Assembly: GCF_018320785.1 (NCBI RefSeq)
Contig: NC_054882.1
Span: 24,742,719 to 24,806,718, forward strand
DNA: 64,000 nucleotides
Source: Cheilinus undulatus
Lineage: Eukaryota > Chordata > Actinopteri > Labriformes > Labridae
Reading direction: 5' to 3'
Shown here: positions 12,424-25,079 of the stretch, piece by piece
Layout: every line of letters begins with the position of its first letter
How positions within the stretch are numbered: the stretch's first letter is position 1
Notes under the pieces: generated by a model
Told to the model about the DNA's origin: nothing
What the model saw: the letters and a program-made list of their open reading frames with translations, nothing else
The model's database searches: none
Position numbers and translations under genes: made by a program

Positions 12424-13430
12424 TGATTGAGTGCAGACTGTTTAGGGTCAAAACTATAACAACGTTGCAAGTAACAAATAACTTCTCAAAATGAGTATGG
12501 TTAAGAAAAAAAAGTTGATTTATCTCCCATTTATTTTTAATACTCCGTTTACCCCATAACTAATTTATCTTAAACTGGGTTTGCTGGCTTAAACTTTGCT
12601 TGTACTCTGTAGCAGGCCTTTATCACGTTCATTATTCTGAGGCTTGGTTGATGAATATTGATTTAATTGGTCCTTATGTCAAAGCCACAAAGATCACCAT
12701 CTTTGCCTATTCTTTTTCCCTGTTTTATATAATTTTTCTAATGCAGCTGAAATTTTTATCTTCATTCTTGGATTAAAGCTTGTTTCAAGGCTCTTCAGAC
12801 TCTTGCATTCAACTCGGACCTTTTTTCTTCTAAGATGTTTAATTTCATGTAGCGAAGGTGAAGGACTTTGAGATTTGTTTTTAACACACTTCTGTGATGA
12901 AAAGTATTTCTTCTCAATGGTATCAACCATTTTCACAGTCATCCGTCTTGGCATCAGAGGAAAATAAAACCATCAGACGTTCTGTTAATCCCTTTGAATC
13001 CCAAGATGTGGGCTCTATATTTTATTGATCGACCTATTGTGTCATGTCTTGATACATACATAATTGTGCTGAACATTCAACAAATAGGCCTCCAGTAACT
13101 TAAAACATGCTTGTGGGGATGCATTTTGACTTCTTGGGGTAACGCACAGTCAACCGACTCAATCTTTCCAAAGGAATGTCATTCAGCTCTGAGCTCTCTC
13201 AATCTGATACCACAGTTGATTAGTCTCAGTATTGGGACATTATATGATAGCCTATATCTGTAGCATGAGTACGAAAGTACAGTAACCCTACATCAGAGTC
13301 CATCTGTCGTGCAGTCAGTGGGAGCTGTTCACTGGTGAAATGTTGGAGACACCCTGAAGTGCAGCTCTTACACCTATTTTGACTGGGGGAACCATGTACA
13401 GAACAATGTCATTGTAATGTCTTATTAAAA
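12424..13430 (+). other. arf6: arf6 3' UTR candidate region
   Basis: AT-rich sequence follows the TAA stop. A canonical AATAAA lies at 12963-12968 and an ATTAAA-like signal near 13423. No other frame is convincing. The true cleavage site cannot be fixed without transcript data. Confidence 0.5.
12963..12968 (+). terminator. arf6: candidate polyadenylation signal of arf6
   Basis: AATAAA lies about 540 bp after the arf6 stop codon, in AT-rich sequence. Confidence 0.4.
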
Positions 13431-14239
13431 AAGTGATTTTAAATTTGTTATGTCTGTTTAATTTTTTTCAGGGATTAAAGGCAGTTTGCATCTCTTGGCC
13501 TGTGTTTGATCAAACCATTTTGAGAAAGAAAGCTGTATCTTGTAAGTAGCGATTAGTTTTAAGAAGCACAGGAGAAAAGAAAGTTTAAATATAGACGTCG
13601 TTGGTGTGAAACTTCTTCCTGGTTCCAGTGCCATCAGGCAGCTTCTTCATAAAGAGTTTTATGTCCACCCTCACAATAACACGCTGGCCTCAGTGGCAGT
13701 AAAAGGGGAAAATGAACAAAACAGGAAGTCCCAACTGCTGGCCTTTTTGGAACAACAACAGAGCCACATGATAGTTTGCATGAGAGTTTGAAGGGGCAGC
13801 AGAGACATACAGCTGAATTGTGAATTCTTTTCAAATGCTGTGTGTTGGTTGTGAGCCATGTTTGAGCTGATGCTGAGCTGTCAGCTGTAATTTCCTGAGT
13901 TTTTAAAGTGAGTTGCAGATTTTCTTCAGGGACAGTGATGGCTTTTCAAGAAGAGGGGCCAGTGTTTTGAAAAAAGGGAACAACTATCTGGGATATCTTA
14001 GGTTATGTGAAACTTGTATGATGATATTTGAACTTAATCACAAAGATACTTAAGTTGTTGATTAAACAAAGCAGAGGATTTTTTTTAAATGTCACAAGTG
14101 AATGCTATGTGCCTCTAATTTTGTGTGTATTTATAGTAATCTCAGTCATGTCTGTATAGTTTAGAAGACACTGAATGTTCAATGTCTTTTGAAACAGGAG
14201 AAGTTTTGGAGGCAACATCCTTTGGCTTCTGAATTTTCT

Positions 14240-14422
14240 GTTTTTATTTATGCTTTGATTGTAGATACAGGGCAGTGGATAGACTGAAGATGAGGAGAGT
14301 GAGGAATGACATGCAGGATTGAAGCCTCAGGCCGCATTTGGACCCAGGGCGCCTGTTATGAGAAACAGCCTCTATACATGGGGCAAATGCACATAACCAC
14401 TGGTCTACTGGCATCCCTATTT
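14240..14422 (+). repeat. degenerate dispersed repeat, family A, second copy
   Basis: It has the same order of blocks as 140-353: a T-rich head, GGCAGTGGATAGACTGA, a GAGGAATGACATGCAGGA segment, a decayed GGACCC box, then CTCTATACATGGGGC near the end. Similar sequences are widespread in percomorph fish genomes. Confidence 0.5.
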
Positions 14423-15596
14423 CACTTTTAATATGTCCTTTTGAGTTCGTATTGGCATATGAACATCAAAATTTAAAAAGCAGTAATATATTCCTATAAA
14501 AATTAAACTACTTTTTTGCTGAAACACAGTGAGGAATGTCTGAGATTCTTGAAAAGCTGATTAACAAGACTGTTTCCACTCCTGCCAACGACGGTAGTAT
14601 TGATGGTGACAAATGCTCCAACTATTGTGTTTGGGGCTACAAAAGATTACTTCGTATTATTCTTCAGATTTATTCAAAGGATTTTTCCATTGCATACAGG
14701 AGGGCACTCTGTCTCTGCCAGTCTTTTACACATTCAAATAAAAGCCTGACTATGGAGACTGCTCAAAAAGCCCAGTTTGCATTTTCTGCAGTTACAGGAA
14801 TAGTTGGTGTCTCTTGGGCAGACCAGTTTAACTTTGCAACATTCACTGACAGACACTTTTCTTGGTATAGTTGTCATGGTGGTGTTTGCTGCTAAAAAAA
14901 TCTGGTGTTACAGCGAGTTGCTGCAGAGGCCTCAGGATGTTTGCTTTAGTACCACAGAAGTTTCCGTCAGACGGGTCAGGTGACATCGACAGATATGACT
15001 CTTACTACAACAGAAGATGTTTCACACCACCCACACACCTACTGCAGCTGTGATTTAAATGCTGTATTACCAAAAATACACGTGGAATTTTAAATTATTG
15101 GCAAGAAGCCACACAAGTCCTGATGGTATCACAGCATCTGTGTACTTTCTTTCAGTAAAGGCCTCCATTAGACATTGATGGCAGTGTAATTGGGCTGTAA
15201 TGGTTGCTTTGGTTCCCACCACTTCATTACAACCATATGATCCTCACAGCTTTATGGGTAACACCAGAGGGCCCCTGGGGATGAGGACAGGGACTTTGAG
15301 CAAGGTTTTATGACCTCTCCTCTGTAAAGGTGAGACCTCCCGGCCTCTCTGTCAACTCCCTCTGTGCTGGACTGGAATTCCTTACACTTCCTGGGAGGAA
15401 AGGTTTCAGGTCACAGAGAGGAAGCTCATTAAAGGTGCGTCCTATAATGGCGCTCATTCTTCTTCCTAGTGATGTGTTGGACTAGGGACAGTAGTGTTGA
15501 CTTGATATCTGCTATATAGTGCACAATAACAACATTGTCACAGTGATTCTGTGAGACCTGATAAATCACAAAGCCACCATTTGAAGATGCATCACA

Positions 15597-16255
15597 AGAA
15601 CGATACAAAATGCCCCTGAAAACAAAAGTATTGAATTAACATAATTAGTGCAATTACAACCAAGGCTCCCCACAAGGGGGCAAAGGCGAAAATCTGGGGT
15701 CATCCTGCAATGCAAGGGCCCATGATGGTCAGCAGTGGTAGTCTATCAGTCTATCTTACATTTCAGTAATGAAATTGAAATTCATTTTAAAGTTAAATAC
15801 TTATCAATACCTATCAAATAAAAAATATACATTTTAAGGTTTTGTTTGATAAAGTTAAAGGCATGTCAGTTGAACTTTACTGTAAAGCCAGTACTCTTCA
15901 ACAGTGTATCTGTGCCAGGACCTGCATCAGACTTTACTCAACCAGCAGCAATAGCTGATCAGACCAGGAGGCAAATGTTTTACCAGGGGGGCAGTGCTAA
16001 TGCTACCAATCCAATGTGCATGCACTGCCTTTCAGGGCCCCCGTTATGTCTGGAGGCCGATAGACCAAAAGGAGTCATGTACACTAATGGTGACGCAGTA
16101 ACTTGCAGTAATTGTACATTAACTCCTGATGATCACAGAATGACTCATGAAAAGGTACAATACATACCTTATAAAATATAACAATACAGCAAGAAGAATT
16201 CAAAAAGCCCCTGAAGCTAAAATTCTGAATCAATATCATTAGTGGAACCACAATG
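15597..16255. repeat. pair of diverged ~60-bp direct repeats
   Basis: The stretch 15597-15665 resembles 16190-16255: both contain AAG CCCCTGAA, AAAA, GAAT and ATTAGTG-AA blocks in the same order. The sequence between them includes an unassigned open frame (15846-16181). This may be a decayed element with long direct repeats, or local duplication. Confidence 0.35.
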
Positions 16256-16361
16256 AGTCATGGAGTAGTGATGCAGTGAGTCAGTAATTGTAGGCGAATT
16301 CACAAAATGATACACTATTTGGTACAAGGGCACTGATGATGGTAATACAGTGATACAGTAA

Positions 16362-17100
16362 GAACTAGAAAAGCACTCAGAGAGCGCAGACCTCCACCAT
16401 TAAGCCTGATTTATGCTTCTGCTTTGCGTGGACGGCGTAAGTTCTGCATCGAGTGAACGCGTTGCTCTGCAATTCACTGCCATGCCGTGGGGGGGGGGCT
16501 GTGTGGTTTCAGAGGGGTCACATCCAAATCCTTGTTTATCTTCCGGTCATGGTGACCGAGGTGGAGTGGTTGTGTTTGGAGTTGGAGCTCATCGATGTCG
16601 ACGAACAAACTATTTTGTTGCAAATGTTGAAGCGCAGGCAACAGGGAAGACGTTTGCGGAGGTGGTCTGTACGAGGCAAGGCTGAGAACAGGTGAATTTA
16701 CCACACTGGTTCACCCACTGAAGGACCTGGATGAAGAAATGACTTTTTGAGCAAACCAATCACAGCCCTTGCGGTCTGCGTTACCCCGACGTGAAGTTAG
16801 AATTTTTTGGAGGTGCGCGTCAGGCTACAGCGTCGGAGTCCACGTCAACACAGAGGGCTATGCGTAGCTATGCCGTCAACGCGACACAGAAGAATAAATC
16901 AGGCTTCAGCTCTATCTCCCAATAGTAAAGAATCCTTTGAAAAATTCCTGGATCCAGACGGTGATCCGGATCACTCCCAAAATCGAATCAGTTCTTCCTT
17001 ACACCATTTGTGACATTTCCTGAAAATTTCATGAAAATCTGTCTATAACTTTTTGAGTTATGTTGCTAACAAACAAACAAACCCTGCTGATCAAATGATA
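16362..17100 (+). repeat. dispersed repeat family B, copy 1, split by a nested insertion
   Basis: The outer parts (16362-16402 and 16909-17100) align with copy 2 at 22127-22389: AGAAAAGCACT, CAGACCTCC, then GATCTCCCAATAGTA, CCTGGATCCAGACGGTGATC, CATTTCCTGAAAATTTCATG and TTGCTAACAAAC. The break lies exactly where the 503-bp element 16403-16905 sits. The family looks like a LINE tail or an old DNA element; its class is uncertain. Confidence 0.7.
16403..16905. mobile_element. Harbinger-type miniature element nested in family B repeat
   Basis: The termini are inverted: AGCCTGATTTATGCTTCTG on the left and, in reverse complement, AGCCTGATTTATTCTTCTG on the right. Flanks are TTA (16400-16402) and TCA (16906-16908); the empty site in copy 2 reads CCATTAGCCCGATC, so a 3-bp TTA duplication with one later mutation fits. 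It is CpG-rich compared with its surroundings and codes for nothing. Confidence 0.7.
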
Positions 17101-17104
17101 ATAA

Positions 17105-18111
17105 TAATTCAAAATGTCCCCAAAGGGTAAGGTGCAGCGTTTATGTCATTGGCACAGATGGGAGGGGCCAAGCTCTTCATCCCTATTGGATATTCCACAA
17201 TCAACTGTAAGTGATTCTATCAGAATGTAGAAGCATTTAGGAACAACAGCAACTCAGCCACAAAGTGGAAGACCATCACAGAGCAGGGTCAATGACGGCT
17301 AAGGTGCATGGTGTGTAAAAGTCGCCAACTATTTCCATAGCTGAAGAGTTCTGAACTTCTACTGGCATTAATGTAAGCGCAAAAAATGCGTGGCTGGAGC
17401 TTCATAGAATGGGTTTCCATACCTGAGCAGCTGTATGCAAGCCTCATATCTCCAAGTCCAATGCCAAGCGTAGGATGGAGTGCTGTAAAGCATACCGACA
17501 CTGGAATGTGGAGCAGTGGAAACATGTTCTGTGGGGTGATGAATCACGCTTCTCTGTTTGCCAGTCAGATAGACGAGTTTGGGTTTGCCAGGAGTATGTT
17601 ACCTGCCTGAATGCACTGTGCCAACTGTGAAGTTTGGTGAAGGAGGGATAATGGCATGGGGCTGTTCTTCAAGGTTTGGGCTAGACCTCTTATCTCCTGT
17701 GAGGGAAAATCTTAGTGCTTCAGCATGTCAAGACATTTTGGGCAATGCTATACTTCCGACTTTGTGGTAATAGGTTGGGGGAACGCCTCTTTCCTATTCC
17801 AACATGACTGTGCCCCAGTCATGGTTTGATGAGTGTGGTGTGGAAGAACTTGACTGATCTGCACAGATCCCCGACCTCAACCCCCTTGCACACCTTTGGG
17901 ATGAACTGGAACTGAACTGGACAGGCCTTCTGGTCCTCATAAATGCTCTCCAGAATGAATGGGCACAAATTCCAGCAGAAAAAAATCAAAAATCTTGTGG
18001 AAAACCGACAAAAAGGAGGTCAACTCCATATCTAAGTACATGTATTTGAAAACAGTGTAATCACAGTCTCTTAATGGACAGGTGGATGAATACTTTTGTC
18101 CATGTAGTGTA
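17105..18111 (+). mobile_element. decayed Tc1-like transposon, plus orientation
   Basis: Broken pieces of a Tc1 transposase lie in order: a helix-turn-helix region near 17150-17300, then frames at 17386-17610 and 17579-17770 with the IMAWGCSS block, then a part near 17860-17910 with a decayed PDLNP block. The right inverted terminus is TACTTTTGTCCATGTAGTGT (18091-18110). The left terminus is lost. Many frameshifts and stops show that it is dead. Confidence 0.75.
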
Positions 18112-19799
18112 GTCAGTGTCATAAGGGATAATGATGTAATGACATAGTGAGTCAATCATGAAGAGATCACTACTTAAAGAGACATATTTTTTAAACAAAG
18201 AAATTAATATTTGATACCAGGGTTACAATGATTGAATAGTACTATTTAGGAAAACCCATACTGAAGAGATAGTGTTTACTCCAATATAACTTGAGCAACT
18301 CACAAACAAAGCTGGGCTGATATTTAGCTCTTGATTCATAATTCCAAGATGTGGCAATTTTCAACTGAAGTGGGTGAGTTATTGAAATACTTCCACTGGA
18401 TTGCGCAAGAATGTGTGATAGTTTTGGTTTAAGTGGTCTGTTTGTTAGTGTTGTTTCCAAGACGACAGCCTTATAGGATCTCTGTCAATGTAGGCCTGGG
18501 GGTTTTGGTATAAAAAAGTTTCCAGTAAGTTCCGTTTTTCTACATGGAAAGAGGAAGAGTGGGAAGAAATCGAAAGAGACCAAAGTTCTGCAATATTGGG
18601 CAGCACACCTTCTTTCCCTTTGTTGCATTGATGGCTGGCCCTTCATAAGTCAACCCAAATAAGATTTGAAACAGCTCGTGCACAACTGTGGTACTACAGC
18701 TGTGCTCCTGACAAGCCTACAAAGCCTGGCCTTGTGGTTTTCAGAGGTGTGGTTACTGTTCCTCACTTGTCTTCACTTCCTGTTCACTCCAGCTGCAGTG
18801 TAACAGGTAGCTCTCATTTCTAGCTATGGGGCTGTGAATGGAGCCATTGCTGGCTTAACGCTGGCCTGCAATTCAGCCGCCACACCCAGCTGGATAATGA
18901 CTACGGGATTTGTGATGCATGCAGACACAGATACTGTACTATCATGCACACCGTTATTAAAGCAGGTTATATATCTTTAAAGTGGTAGGAGGGAACAAAT
19001 ACTGTACGCCCACAGTCTGAACAGTGTGGTTCAGTCACTGTTCGTCTTCAAGGGCATTCAAACAGACAATTTGGTTTTCATTTTTTAGTCAACTGCACCT
19101 TCTGTAGCCTCTTAAACTGAACTAAAAAAAACCTGGAAGCATCTGAATGTGGTTTCCAGTTCCTGTGAGGTTCTTGTTTGCCCTGTCAGAAGTGCATCAT
19201 ACACAATGAAAACATGATTATAACACCATAGATACACTTAGAATTGTTCTTTAATGATCTTGAATTTCATACTCACATGGGACTATTTTGGAAAGGGGGC
19301 AAAAAGAATTAAACTTCTCAAAAAATCGAGTTGTTTTCTGTCAGTCTTGTAATCCTCTTTGGTTTTTACCAGTCTTTTATAGAGAGTTTCCTGTTTTCGT
19401 GTAAATGTAGGTTTCAAAGCCTCACAGTTTAAGACAGAAACAGAAGACTTTACAGAGACGTTGTCATCTTTACAGCCATAGGCAAAAAAGTAAATTAATG
19501 TTGTAGTCTGCATATAGCTGAGATTTTGATGTTCACAGTTCATTACCTAGCTAATACAACCACTAAGGTTTATAAAGGTTTCCTTAAAATCTTTTTAATT
19601 CTGTCAAAGTCCAAAACTATTTTGATGTTATCTATTTTGATTTTGTTTCATATTTTGCTGTTTTTCTTTCAACTGAAGTTACATGACAATTTCTTGATAT
19701 TTCAAGAAAATTAAATTAACTTACCGCAGAAAACCAGTGTCATTATCTCAATATGAAATAAATGATTCAAAATGGACTAAATATCAGAATCCCTACTGG

Positions 19800-20135
19800 C
19801 AGGGATGCAATGATACCATTTTTTAGACTCAGTTAGAAGTACTTACATTTAGGTACTCATTGATACTGAGTACAAATTTGAATTCTCAATAATACCACTA
19901 TTATTATTGTTTACTTTTCATCGGATGTTGCCCACACCTCCTCCAAACAATTCACCAGTGCATAGTCCACATTGTCCCCTGCTTTTAAGTAAAATGTCAC
20001 CAAACTGTGGACAAGGCGTCAACTTCTTGTTGGTAACCTGCTCAGACAATGAGAGGTAAACATCCTGCTGTCAAATGATATCAAGGACAATTTCTGTGAT
20101 GTTCTAAAAGCACAGGTTTGAGTATCAAAACTTAG
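19800..20135 (+). mobile_element. hAT-like element fragment
   Basis: It begins CAGGGATGCAATGATACC and continues with AAGTACTTACATTTAGGTAC and TGATACTGAGTAC, a pattern of a common fish hAT-derived repeat that starts CAGGGATGCA. No matching right end is found, so the end given is approximate. Confidence 0.4.
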
Positions 20136-21179
20136 TCTAAGCACAATGGTGATGGTATACTACCAGCCACTGGGTTACTTGCACTACCTGACACACCCAG
20201 TAGGGTGTTTCATATCTCCATTGCATAGATATATTTCACATTCATCTGGGAAACCTCCCATACAAATTCTCAGAAGGTGATTGGATAACGTTCTGTCTGT
20301 CACATTCATTACGGGCCAGTCAGAGCAACAAGACAAAATGAGATGTTTCCAGGCTGACAGATCTGTTGGAGATTCCGCACCTTCCGATGACGGCAACTCC
20401 ACGTGGCCAGACCACATCGTGGCCGAGTTAATAGATACTTTTAATGTTTTATATTGAAAGTGACAGATTTTTTGTAAAAAGTTCTTAATACTTTCTTTTA
20501 ATGTCAATACAGTAGTTCTATTTTTTCATACAGATCCTTCTTTTTTGGGTAAAATTTATATTTCAATCATCCAAAACTAGACATATATTTGTAGCAAAAG
20601 AGTGACACAGCCATCCATAAGATCTGTTCGATTTTAAAGTTTAACTAATTGCTTTTAATTAAAAATACATGAAATTATTTTTCCTCTCACTTGTTACAGT
20701 ATTGTGAAAGACATCAGTCACAGATCATCTGTCTAATATACATAAAACAAGAGCAAACAGAGAGTCATGACCATTTCAGACACTGTAAATGTCATAGAAT
20801 TAAAATGTCTTATTCAAATGATGTTTCTCACACCCTCAACATCACCTAAAAAAATAAGGAATGTTTAAAGATGGTGATTCTGAGATAAAGAGAAAGTCAG
20901 TACAAATAACGTTACATCACCAAAGCTAGCTTTCACAGTTAGCTTTGTGGAAAGCAAACGGGCTAGCTTTCTCACCACGTAAGCGTCCAGCCAATAATAA
21001 TGCAACACATCATCACAGCCAATCATAATGTGCTATGCCATCAGAAGGTGCAGGCCCTGGACATGTCTGGTATCTTTAACTGGTACAACCCAATGGCTAA
21101 CACTGCCATAGGGCAGGATGCTGTGGAGCTTCTCTATGAATAAAATTCATGCCGAAGTAGGACCTAGACATGCAAAGGC

Positions 21180-21500
21180 ATCTTCTCTGCCAAGAAAAGC
21201 TTTTCTTGTGGCTTTTTGCTCTTTTTTTAATAAAGACGTGTGGTCCAGTTCTGATTAAACTGACGCTACACTACAGCTACATCTGAGCAAATGGGTGCCA
21301 CAGCAGCAGCCATTGTATATAAGACGGCGATTGCAAACAAAATTGCAAACTCATGCCAGAGCAGGTCGGCAGAAGAGCAAACACATCTTTTCCATCATGT
21401 AAAGCTTTTAGTGTTGCCTTTTGCTCTTTATTGAATATATAAATGTGGTCCAGTTCTGATAAAACTGCATCAGCAACAGCTATTGCTATTGGCATTCAGT
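21180..21500 (-). pseudogene. fragment of a RecQ-like helicase from a transposon, present twice
   Basis: On the minus strand, 21495-21277 reads a frame with KEQKATLKAL, GKDVFALLPT and CSGMS, which resembles the start of a RecQ-type helicase with the Walker A Gly-Ser-Gly-Lys-Ser decayed (Lys to Met). A second diverged copy lies just beside it at about 21180-21260; both share GTGGTCCAGTTCTGAT on the plus strand. Helicases of this sort are carried by some fish DNA transposons, so this is read as an element relic. Confidence 0.45.
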
Positions 21501-21639
21501 ATAATTAAACCCCGACCCTAGCTACTGCTTTGTTCTCCTCATATAACACTGATCACAAATGTCATAGAGCTCTGCAAGATTGAGTTACCTGACGACAGCC
21601 ATAGAGCCTTAAGATCCATATGTTTTGAAAGGAAATCCC

Positions 21640-21960
21640 ATGCCTGTAGCAGAAGAGCTTGTTGATTTCCCAGTGTTTTTATGCCTCTGTACTGGCGATA
21701 GCCAGGGAAAAGACATTATGTTATGTGGTAGTCCGTCTGCCAGTCCAGGCCATTTTTGGATGCATACATCTCAAGAACCCTTTGGGGCATATTCTTCAAT
21801 CAAAGCACAAATATCCTCGTGACTTTGATTAGATTTTGGAGGAAAAATTTCAGTGGTCAAGGTCAGGATATCTCAAGAACACTTTGAGGGTTTTCTTTAA
21901 AGCTAGTAAACATGTCCACTCTGACTTTGGTCAGTCCATGCTGTTTCTAAAACTGCTGTG
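21640..21960 (+). repeat. dispersed repeat with CTCAAGAAC motifs
   Basis: Two related blocks, ATCTCAAGAACCCTTTGGGG (21767-21786) and ATCTCAAGAACACTTTGAGG (21870-21889), are spaced about 100 bp apart and followed by AATTT..GGTCAAGGTCA-type sequence. This is the look of a common fish interspersed repeat. No coding potential is seen. Confidence 0.4.
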
Positions 21961-22126
21961 TTACGACCAGCTCGTTGTGGGTTAAAGGAAGTAACATAAA
22001 AACCAGATGGTGTTGGTAAATTAAGGTTATCTATTACAAAAAGTAAAATTGTGTTAACAAAGATGAGGCAAATTAAAAAGGACCGCTTAGTGCTGCTCGA
22101 CTAATAACTACATAAAACAGAATCTA

Positions 22127-22389
22127 AACTAGAAAAGCACTAGGAGAGCACAGACCTCCGCCATTAGCCCGATCTCCCAATAGTACAGAATCCTTTAAAA
22201 AAATCCTGGATCCAGACGGTGATCCAGATCACTCCCAAAATAAAATCAGTTCTTCCTTATGCCATTTGTGACATTTCCTGAAAATTTCATGAAAATCCGT
22301 CCATAACTTTTTGAGTCATGTTGCTAACAAACTAACTAACCACCAAACAAACCCTGCTGATCACATAACCTCCTTGGTGGAGGTAACTA
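22127..22389 (+). repeat. dispersed repeat family B, copy 2 (uninterrupted)
   Basis: This is the most complete copy, from AACTAGAAAAGCAC to CCTCCTTGGTGGAGGTAACT, where the end forms a small CCTCC/GGAGG palindrome. It supplies the empty site for the nested element in copy 1. A third, partial copy is at 30096-30225. Confidence 0.7.
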
Positions 22390-23929
22390 GTGTTTAAAAA
22401 CTATCTGGTGAAACAAACTGAAAACAAATCCTAACTGAATACTCTAACTAACCAAATCTAACAACAAAAGAGCAGCACCCCTGAACCCAGAGTGACTAAA
22501 CAACATAACAAAACCTACATGTGTGCCTAAACTAAACTACTACCTGGCCCAGTGAATCAAATTGAGTGCTGCTAACAGAATCTTAACAGTTCTACAGACA
22601 TTAAACAGAAATCTATCACAAAGCAGCAAAGTGGCGAGCTCAAACACCAAAATGAAGCTGCGCAGGCTGACAGGTGGCCAGGCTTTTTAAAGGGTTGAGT
22701 TGATTGTTGCTGTCGTCTGATAGGCTGATTGGTTTGGCTGCAGCTGCACACTGATCTGCTTCACCTTTGGGCAGAAGCCCAGGTGACAGGACTCAGCCTA
22801 GAGGATGCAACACACACACTCAAAAACACACACACAAACACATGCACAAACACTCTACAGGAGAAATCAGTTACACACTGGTGAGGGGATGCAGCCGTAA
22901 CCATAACATGCTGAATAAATACATTTGATTCGACTTGACTCAAGCATGAACTGATAATGTTTTGGAGGTCAAAGGTGAAGGCCATTAAGCCTCAGTTCCA
23001 TCTCTTGTTTTTATAAGACAACCTCTGCCCTTCTTCTTTACACATCACAGTACTTTCACTGTCTATAAATCTTTAACCTAATAGAGGCATATAACCACCA
23101 ATCAGTAGTTCTAGTTTGTGTTCATATTAAAGTCACTCCAAACAAAATTTTCACTGTAGATCAAAAAAGGCTCCTCAAAGTCAAAGACGTTTCTTTTTTT
23201 TCACTTTAAAATGTAGCTGTGACATACTTTGTCATCTCAGTGTCTGTTAAACTGTTCAACCACCTAAAAAGCAGTGTCGTAGTCATAAAAAGGGCTATGC
23301 TGTGGTGCAGACCAGCTAAATAAGGCTGAAAATGTGAGGCTGTGGGAAGTCCAAGGTGCACTCTGGGCATCACTCCAAAATACATTCCATTCATATCTGC
23401 AACTGAAGGTTACTTTGCTGTGGCGAAATAACAAATGCAGAGAACCAGAACATGATTATGAAGTGCTGGAAGTCGAAATGACACAGACAATTTCATTTTA
23501 ATGGGTAGATTAAGAGCTCTTACAAGTGCATAATTTAATCTACAAACCAAGCACTTTTGATGTATAATCGTATTTGTTTAACCAGTCTAAAAGCCACACA
23601 ATCTTAAACTAATGACTTTTCTTAAAGCCGTGGAGCTTCTATTTATACTCTATCACACATAAACCAGAAATTTGTACATGTGGGTCCTCCTGAGGATTGA
23701 AGGATGTTCAACACAGCTGTGTGCAATCATGAGCCCTCTGTCCTTGGACTTCTGTGTTGTTTTCTCAGCTGTAACACAGATTATAAAGATGATCACATAG
23801 TGTTCCAGTGTTACCATTTTAGTGATTTTATAAATCAGTCGTGCTCGATATAATTAGTTTTTTTTTTTTTTTGACAAAATCAAATGACAAAAACCTTGTT
23901 AGTGTCAAAGTAATATCAATTAGGTAAAA

Positions 23930-24609
23930 TAAGTAACTAGATAAATATTCACCCCTTCAAGTCAGTATTTAGTAGATGCACCTTTGGCTGCAATCACAGC
24001 ACTGAGTATGTGCAGACTTGCACATCTGGACACTGCAATTTTACTCCATTCTTCTTTGCAAAAATGCTCAAGCTCTGTCAGTTTGCACAGAGACTGGGTG
24101 TGAACAGCCCTTTTAAAGTCCAGCCACAAGCTCTGGGCTTTGACTCAGTCATTTCAGAACATTCACTCTGTGGTCTTTAAAACTATTTTTGAACCATTTC
24201 TGTGTAGCCTTTCCTGTAGGCTTCCATTGTCTTGCTGGAAAATAAATCTTCTCCCAGGACGTAGTTCTCTTGCCGACTGAATAAGATTGTCCTCCAGGAT
24301 TTTCTTATATTTTGCTACATCCATTTTACCCTCTACCTTTACAAGCCTTCTAGGGCTGGCTGCTGAGAAGCATCCCCACAGCATGATACTGCCACTATCA
24401 AGCTTCACAGTGGGAATGGTGTGTTTGTGGTGATGTGCAATCTTTGGTGTCTTGTCTGATGGCAAAAAAGCACCTGTTTGGTCGCATCAGACCTTCCAGA
24501 CACAGGTGTCAAATTTGTCAAAAAAGCCAAATTGTATTTACCATGATTGATTTATTACAACAATAAAAGGGTATAACATCCAAGGTGGTGAATATTTTCA
24601 TAGGTACTG
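23930..24609 (-). mobile_element. internally deleted Tc1-like transposon, minus orientation
   Basis: The frame 24465-24163 on the minus strand is a recognisable middle part of a Tc1 transposase, with the blocks IPTVKLDSGSIMLWGCF, VEGKMDVAKY and RFIFQQDN (second catalytic Asp region). The outer left part ATATTCACCCCTTC (near 23945) and outer right part GTGAATATTTTCATAGG (near 24588) mirror each other. The N-terminal half of the transposase is deleted. Confidence 0.8.
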
Positions 24610-25043
24610 TCACCATGTTGTTTTCAGAAGAATAGAAGAAGGAGGGAGGGCTGTATAGACGGTACTGCAGTCTGTTGGCTGCAAGGGACAGAAACTGGAC
24701 TGCAAAAGTTTGTTGCTGAAGCATGATTAAATCAGTTGATTGTTTCTCAGTTTGTGCAAAGCTCTTTCATGGAGTGCATTGACCTCTGTAGTGTGGAAAC
24801 AGTCATTTGGCTTCATGTGACTTTCTCAATGCAAGCGCACACTGACTGACAAGATAATGTAGATGCATGCAAAGTGACCTAAAAGGCTTCCGTCACACTC
24901 TGTGAATGACTTCATCTCTTGACAGGATCTGCTGTAATCACAGGGCAGGCAGTGTTTTGAGTGACGCTGCGTCTGGATTAGACAACAGTTTGGGCTTGGG
25001 AGGAGAAAAGGCTCAGATCTTTGGCAAGTCAGGCGCTGCCGCT

Positions 25044-25044
25044 T

Positions 25045-25077
<33 letters not shown>

Positions 25078-25079
25078 CA
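25044..25079. repeat. (CA)n microsatellite
   Basis: A CA dinucleotide run of about 36 bp with one AAA interruption. Confidence 0.95.

Noticed and set aside
15846-16181. 111-residue open frame in the gene-poor interval
   Set aside because: No recognisable domain, and it lies in repeat-like DNA. Kept only as part of the direct-repeat observation.
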